Assembly (NCBI GenBank): GCA_037179385.1
Contig: CM074193.1
Span: 7,089,547 to 7,153,546, forward strand
Length of the DNA stretch: 64,000 nucleotides
Source of the DNA: Holothuria scabra
Lineage: Eukaryota > Echinodermata > Holothuroidea > Aspidochirotida > Holothuriidae
Reading direction: 5' to 3'
Shown: positions 58,025-64,000 of the stretch, one piece after another
How positions within the stretch are numbered: the stretch's first letter is position 1
Layout of the letters: every line of letters begins with the position of its first letter
The notes under the pieces: generated by a model
Databases searched by the model: none
Seen by the model: the letters and a program-made list of their open reading frames with translations, nothing else
What the model was told of the DNA's origin: nothing
Program-made: the position numbers and the translations under genes

Positions 58025-59430
58025 TTGGCTTAACCGAAAGAAATAAACAATATACCTCTCCTGAGACTTATTTTTGCATCCAGAGATATTCCAAAACCTT
58101 GCCGATCCCATGTGCTTCGCCCATGGATCCCCACCCTAGGAACGGGCGCTCTGAGCTCGGTTTCGCTCTGAGCCCGAAATATTCCATAACCCCCAGCGCA
58201 CAGGGTAAGATTCTATTAAAAGGGGAAATGGTTTGGTGCATTTCCTGAACCCGATAGCAACAGCGTAGCACTGAACAGAAGCTAATAGGGAGTTTGTGGG
58301 TGGGAAGCCCGAACCAAATGGGTTGATAAATTTTTCTCAACTGTAAAGTAGTAATTGGGTTGTCCGGGAAAACGTGACGGGTTGAAGGGTCCTCTCGGAT
58401 TTTTGTAAATAAACGCGTATAATAGGGCGTACCGATGGATGATATCAAATAACCAAAGGAATGCGTATATCGGTAAAAGATTCTTCCTGAAACTTCCGCT
58501 CTGCTGGTTCATTGAATTCTGCGTAGGGCGCTAGAAAGGATTTTGTCCATGTACTGGCGTTTTCAAAGAAGTTTAAATTTTTTCAGAGGCAGTGGAAAAT
58601 TCAGAATCATCTGAACATATCCGTCTGGCCCGGAACAGCTGAGAATAAGGGATTTAGTTCAAGATTTAGAATGGTTGGAAGGATACAGCTGGTAGTTTTG
58701 TCAGTAGGTGGGTTTGAAGTGCAGGTTGGATGTAATTTTGCAGTAAGTTAGTATTGGAGGAAAGCAACAAATAAGTCCGAGGCACAATGTGTAAATTTCA
58801 AAAGAGGCAGAAGAAATTAACAGAATCCTTGAAAGTATCTAAATCACGACGGGATCCAGTAGCAACTCCTACAATATCATCAATGTACCTTTTGTAAATC
58901 GAGGACGAGGCCCTATATACTGAGAAAATAGTTGTTCTTCAAAATGACCCATGGTCAGACAGGCAACAGAAGGGCCCATTTGGTTCCCATAGCCACTCCT
59001 TTAACCAGGGAGTTGCAACAGATTGCAACTCCCTGCTTTAACTTATCGGGAAAAGCGCACATTAAATTGAAAAGAGTTTTGAGTGGAAAAAGTTCCGTTA
59101 AACGTAGGAACGTGTCTGTCGGTATAAGGGGATCACGCTGTTGGTCTGCTCATCTACTTTAGATAATGACGAGTAACTGACAATGTAGCATTATGAGGAT
59201 TGGACGTATAGAGACTAGAAACATATGGTGAATAAAAGAAATTCACAGCCATTTTCAGGAAACTCGGGAACAAGTGTCAAGAAATGTGGTGTCCTTGGGC
59301 AAACGACGGCCAAGCTGAAATTAAAGGGAGAGCACGAAATCCAAATAGTGAGAAATAAGGACGGTTGGGCAGCTCGGCCTAGGAGACGATAGGTCTCATG
59401 GTAATTGGCTTTGTGGATTTACGGAGTAGG
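58025..59430 (-). pseudogene. Decayed Penelope-like element, copy 1
   Basis: The reverse transcriptase is in pieces on the minus strand. GVAMGTK lies near 58979-58999 and IYKRYIDDIVGVATGSRRDL near 58840-58900, with catalytic YIDD at 58876-58887. Further down (58400-58750) are degraded LKFT, SDSLVPFL-type and CSDDSEF-type blocks. Near 58270-58400 comes the region matching LSTHLVRASHPQ and FCSVLRCC, which precedes the GIY-YIG endonuclease in this class. The order and the YIDD core fit Penelope-like elements. Stops and frameshifts are frequent, so the copy is dead. No GIY-YIG domain is visible. Confidence 0.7.
59006..59035. repeat. 13-bp-arm palindrome inserted in the Penelope RT
   Basis: CAGGGAGTTGCAA, loop of four, TTGCAACTCCCTG. 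It falls directly upstream of the GVAMGTK codons and adds about 12 codons in frame to a place where relatives go straight into GVAMGTK. Same palindrome family as 57428. Confidence 0.7.
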
Positions 59431-59436
59431 TGGAAA

Positions 59437-60167
59437 TTAGAAATCTGTGAGCGAGGGTGAAGTGCAGACAACTATTTCTCTTCTGAGGCCAAGTATGCTC
59501 AAACTGAGGTATCCTAAAGACTCAAACTGAGGTATCCTAAAGACTCCACAAGATAGAGATGGAGATAGTTTAAAAAAGTAGTTATACCTTTGCCCCTCCT
59601 GGGGCCTTCCCCAGTAACTGGTAACAATAGTTTGATGCAGATACGTCGGTTTGACGTATCTGTCGTATCTTAAGTGGATATTTTTTTCAAAGTATGGAAT
59701 TATCTCTTGAGAGATTTGTTTGAAATCCTCATCATCAGAACAAATGCGTCTCGTTCGCAAAAGTTGGGAGTAGGGGATAAAGTTGGCACACGACCTAGGG
59801 TGGTTGGAAAGATAAAGGGGTAGCCTATAGCTGTGGGAGTCTGTGGATGTAGAATGGATATAAGTTTTGTGTTTTCTGTCACAAATAGATAGCTCCATAT
59901 CTAAGAAAACAACTGAGGTGTCAGAAACGGTGGTAACTTGAATACTAATGGGGGACAGCACGGAATCAATGCATTCTGTAATAAGTACAATTGGACCGTG
60001 CCATTATATGTGACGACACGATTGGCCGATCTGGGTTTCCACTGTTGTGAATTTGAGTAGAAGGTAAAAATTAGAAATCTGATGGGCAAGGGTGAATAAG
60101 TGCTTTGGCTGAAGAAGCAAGGTGCCCTTGACTTAAAAGAAAGGTGGAGGTGTCCGTTTCTATGCAC
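59437..60167 (-). pseudogene. Penelope-like element, copy 2 (partial)
   Basis: A 174-residue frame (59961-59437) has VTTVSDTSVVFLDMELSICD, STSTDSHSYRLPLYLSNHP, SCANFIPYSQLLRTRRICSD and DEDFKQISQEIIPYF. These are the FLD motif and the following conserved blocks of Penelope-like RT. The stretch after residue 110 is unrelated. The catalytic RT part expected upstream (59962-60167) is not recognisable. It is in the same orientation as copy 1 and directly upstream of it. A 23-bp unit (CAAACTGAGGTATCCTAAAG...) is duplicated in tandem at about 59500-59545. Confidence 0.7.
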
Positions 60168-60344
60168 TTAAAAAGCACAAACGAAAGGTGATGGTGTGTT
60201 TTACCAAGTTTTGTATTTCATTCGTGAGTAATTCAGCATAGGCTGTTCCGTTGTTTTTAAGCCTCAACGTACAGGTCCCTTTGCCATAGGACTGTGGCCT
60301 CTCCCTTATAAGCAGACTTTTTTGACATGGTAATGACTTAATAA

Positions 60345-60783
60345 TTAGATTCTTCTTGATCCAGGGACGATTTGGCCTTTTGACGTTTTGACGTAAGGGG
60401 CAATGTTCCGAGGAGCAGTCGATGTGAGATGGAGGATCATTATTGATGAATCAATGAAATTTTCCAGTACTTTTTCCCTGGTTTGGGTGTCCAAACAGAC
60501 CTTTTTGCTCTGTCGTGATTGGAAAATATCCAAAAGAGTGTTATCTGTTTCATAGAATTGCCGAAATGAAACCGGAGACGTAGTCTCCTGCAAAATGCTG
60601 ATGCATCTCAGTTGATCGCGAATTCATCAGGGAGTCGTTCAAAGGAACCCCAAATTCAAACCCTTCGATAATACCGGAAGTTCGGGTCAGGTCGATCCTA
60701 AGTCTTGAGGAATTGTGGCCACTAATCGTGGTTTTTGGGGTTCCTCGGTAAGTTGCATCTATAGTGACGCACTTCGGGTACAA
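60345..60783 (-). other. Unrecognised coding-like remnant upstream of the Penelope copies
   Basis: Two overlapping minus-strand frames in different phases. The first has CVTIDATYRGTPKTTISGHN and GIIEGFEFGVPLND; the second has ETTSPVSFRQFYETDNTLLD and IFQSRQSKKVCLDTQTREKV. The residue mix looks protein-like and continuous across a shift. I do not recognise the family. Position and strand suggest either the N-terminal part of a Penelope-like element or another mobile-element protein. Confidence 0.3.
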
Positions 60784-61560
60784 AGAGGCTAACTGTTTGG
60801 ACTTCGAATCCTGTAGAAAATTATGATCAACTATCCTAAATGTTAATCAGAAAACGAATTTCACCAGCTTCTCGAAGAGAAATCCCACCCCCTCTGAGTA
60901 AGCTGGGTATTAACAATTCCTTGTCTTTCATGATAGCACGGTCCCATGGAATGCATCAAGTTAAATAAACACGATCGTAACTGAGGGCTGTGTTGTGACG
61001 GAAATAGACGTCATTATTACCAAAGCCTTGTGGAATAACCTTCCTACGAAGGCACAAGCAATTGGTCGACAATCATATACTTAACCACATATCTGCATAC
61101 ATGCCTGGTCATTAAATAATTCATAACAAAATATCACGATAATTTTAAACAGCGCCAGCAAGTGCAAAGGCCTATGATAGCTTCAATATGCGAGATAAAT
61201 GTTTTAGGTTTTATTAAATATTCCATCATTTTTTAATGTATTGAGCAGCAAATTCAATCATGTTTTGCCAACACAATGTACATTTCTAGAGCATGCTGAT
61301 ATAACACACTTTTTCACATGGAAACATATGTTCCGTGTCTACAAATTATGTTCACCATGTTCACCATAACAGTCTTTTAAATTTTGTCGCTTTATTAGAC
61401 ATAAAATCAAAGACAGAGTTCACATGGCCGTTCAAATTCACCGCAGCTACATTTTGCCGTAGCTACAAGTAACACTGTAGCTATCATTTTGTGGAAGGTT
61501 TTCGCATAAGACAAAACATTAGCAACGCTTTGCTAAACTCATTGACATTGTCAGTACGTC
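60784..61560. other. Unassigned spacer
   Basis: No exon or repeat end recognised. Confidence 0.3.
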
Positions 61561-61664
61561 CTGGGCATGACGTTAAACTGCATCCAGGGTGTGGCTTCTG
61601 TTCTATTCAGCCAGTCTAGAGCAGGACCTCACATGTTTGCCCTTTGGAAGGCGTACTTGTCCAT

Positions 61665-61770
61665 TTGGACGTTTAGCGCCTCTTGGGAGCAGAACTCCGG
61701 GAGTAAATGTTTGGTTTTCGCTCCTTGGCTCTTCGCCAGAGGGTGGAGGGGACTTTTAGAAAAAAGCTGT
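61665..61770 (-). repeat. Inverted copy of the dispersed repeat at 1610
   Basis: GGGAGCAGAACTCCGGGAGT followed by TTTGGTTTTCGCTCC, GGCTCTTCGCCAGAGGGTGG and GGGGACTTTTAGAAA is the reverse complement of the second half-unit at about 1725-1805, with moderate divergence. Confidence 0.65.
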
Positions 61771-61779
61771 TTTGTAACT

Positions 61780-64000
61780 ATGTAGCCTGTATAGGGCGTG
61801 ATTGTTCAGTCTTCAGTCAAAAACGCCAAAAGGCACTTAGCATGCCTCCTGTATCGGCCACTATGATGACCCATATTCACCATACGATTCAGAGTCAGGA
61901 CTGCGGAAAACCTTTCTTGTGAGTACAGTTTCATCGCTAGGCCTCGACATAATCCTAGTTTCGCATACTGAAAGTAGAACCGATATTGTTGTCATGTATT
62001 CCTCTTGCCTTAAATGGCGAGGTGCGAATTAGAATTGGCCTAGGAGAGTAGGAACATACTTCCCGGACTGAATAAGGCTATAGGTATGAACATGACTCGA
62101 GCAATAATCGACTGGGGAAACATTACATGTGAGTTATGTAACTAAATACTCATATATTGGTAACAACAGTTGGATGTTGCCTATAAACCGCACGACTACG
62201 AAAATCTCAGCCGGAATGACAAGCCATACGCCAGGTTCATGGTCAATGTAAATGCGGGTACAGTCGAGTCGACAAGACGAGTAAACATTTTGAACTAGCG
62301 AGGATTTGACAAACTGGGACAATCAAAGGAGTGAGTGAGTTACATCACGAGAGGCCGGGACAGTATTCTCATGGTCAAAAGAATTGGCTGTTGGTAAATT
62401 TATATTTTTCATAATGCTTTCGGGTGTTTTGCAAGCTAAAATAAGGTCCTTATTGTGTCGGAGCGCTGAATTGATACCTCCCTCTTTTGGTTCAGTCTGT
62501 AAGATGCAATTTATCCGTGGTTATTCGACCGGACAGGGATCGAGATGTAAACTCGAATGGAGATGCAACGCTTTGATATGAGGTTTGCACCGTTAAGCTA
62601 CAGTAATATGTCTCTCGTACCTATCTTTCGTGCCGTTTCTTTTATGATTTTACGGGATTATATTAGGAAGTAAACACAAAAGATATTTGTCATCTGCGTC
62701 GGTTACAGTAGGCCTGATATGTTTTTGCACTGCCACAACATTGCCAGTCGTCGGGGGAATACAAGTACTCGGTCATTCGTAGCTCCTATGACAAATCACT
62801 AAGGTTGCATGAAGATATCGAAATTAGAATTTATATCTTTCTTTTTCTCGTCCTTAAATCTAGTTGTCAAATTTAGACTCGTGCCCCTTCAACGTATTTG
62901 CGTGTCATGCCTTGTTAATGTTAAGGAAGGGGCTAATAGAATTCATTTATTTCACTTAAACAGACGTCTTTTCGAGTTTGATTGAATCTGCTCTTGAACT
63001 GTTTGCTGTACATGGCCTACTTTTTAAAGTATATGCATGAGACATTTGTCTAAGGATTAATTGATTTGAACCAGGTGGTGTTCCAGGAATGACTTTGAAT
63101 CGGTGACGCAAGAAACGGAAAGAAATATTTCACATCGAAAAGTTTCGATCATAAACCTCAAAAATGCGTTACAGTGTGTGGACGCATGTTGCATTGTTCG
63201 GTTTTTCGCTTACTTGTGTTTAAAGGTCCGACTTATTTGGATTTGTGATGTTAGTAATATTACACACACAGTAAATACCTTTTTGATTGGGAACACCCTT
63301 TAATTTTGTCGTATATCATTAATTTATGGGAATTCATGTCTCTATGCAAAATTGTGCTTTTCACCCCAATTTACATAATTTAAAGGATTAATACTTCTAG
63401 TCACAAATATATCGAAATGGCTAAACGCGTTTCTGGTAGCTGCATGTCATAGGTAGCAGGAGGAAAAGAGTTGGTTTTATTTGGATCTATAATTTTGTCA
63501 TAAGCCGCGTTTGTGTGACATTAAATGACGCATTATTTTGGGGAAATCCCCAAAATTATGACATCACAAAATTTTGAAATTGTCAAAAACATGTATTTCG
63601 AATGAATATTGGGGTTCCAAAGGTTGTTTTTCACCTAGACATAGTTTCGAAGCATAACTGATTAAGCTTACTATAATTTGAACAATTTAGAAAAAATGAA
63701 AAATGACCAAATGATCGTTTTTGCACAAAACTTCTCAATATGTGGGGGCAAATATCTCCATTCCTTTTGGTGGGGAAAGTATTAGCTAAATTAAAATTTC
63801 CTTTTCGTCTCCGAACATTTTCAAAGGGACCAACGGCAGTTAGAGCAGTCGCTTCTTATTTCTCAGCAAAAAATCTTTCATAAAAATATTTAGGACTTCA
63901 ATATTGCACATTTAAGGTTAACCACACGCTATCTGAAACAGTTAATCCTTGGTAAATTTCATAAATTCCGGATAGGCATTCCTTATTTAACATTGTGGAT
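61780..64000. other. Unassigned 3' part of the window
   Basis: AT-rich sequence with no exon I can support on either strand. Short frames (for example 62134-62322 minus, with some hydrophobic residues) have no splice context or motif. Confidence 0.35.

Noticed and set aside
62134..62322. Minus-strand frame with a hydrophobic stretch
   Set aside because: No splice sites at expected places and no similarity to the paralogue exons.

Overview
This is a gene-poor, repeat-rich window of animal nuclear DNA. Intron-containing genes, LINEs, hAT elements, tRNA-derived SINEs and Penelope-like elements all point to a metazoan. The repeat mix (hAT ends of the type CAGTGGCGTAGC, CR1/Tx1-type LINEs, Penelope-like elements, a THAP fragment) fits a marine invertebrate, perhaps an echinoderm; that assignment is a low-confidence inference. 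No bacterial operon, rRNA, CRISPR array or intact virus was seen.

Host genes. I rebuilt two tandem paralogues on the minus strand from single exons. Both encode four-helix, MARVEL-like membrane proteins, with four coding exons each and every intron in phase 0. Gene B (exons 14781-14641, 11900-11724, 8581-8486, 5532-5389) encodes 185 residues ending in PPY. Gene A (exons 42320-42087, 39648-39460, 39188-39093, 35538-35317) encodes 246 residues with a proline-rich N-terminus and a PPSY motif in the C-tail. Exon 3 is exactly 32 codons in both. A P2X7-like N-terminal exon (48501-48238, minus) and a frameshifted THAP domain (45505-45821, plus) are weaker calls.

Mobile elements. (i) A nearly complete two-ORF CR1/Jockey-type LINE lies at about 15756-20330 (minus), with ORF2 broken by one frameshift. 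(ii) Three LINE fragments lie at 27835-28966, 40126-40455 and 43650-45300 (Tx1/L1-like). (iii) Six non-autonomous hAT elements have both ends and 8-bp target duplications: 6333-8284, 12749-14304, 21998-24442, 29121-30960, 36489-39025 and 46788-48138. (iv) TTAA-flanked and other inverted-repeat MITEs lie at 2096-2488, 24451-24720, 25209-25438, 26698-27530 and 20452-20838. (v) tRNA-like SINEs lie at 6131-6320, 34648-34888 and 35980-36225. (vi) Two decayed Penelope-like copies lie between 58000 and 60200 (minus). (vii) A 310-bp near-perfect palindrome lies at 53335-53644.

Layout. 1-5 kb: tandem duplications and a MITE. 5.4-14.8 kb: gene B, with a SINE and two hAT elements in its introns. 15.7-34 kb: mobile-element block. 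34.9-42.3 kb: gene A, with a SINE and a rearranged hAT copy in intron 3 and repeat and LINE pieces in intron 1. 43.6-64 kb: LINE, THAP, hAT, palindrome and Penelope remnants with long stretches I cannot assign. The most striking points are the paralogous gene pair, independent insertion of the same hAT family into intron 3 of both, a GCGCCA-N8-TGGCGC hairpin shared by different hAT elements, and a short palindrome sitting in frame inside a Penelope reverse transcriptase.
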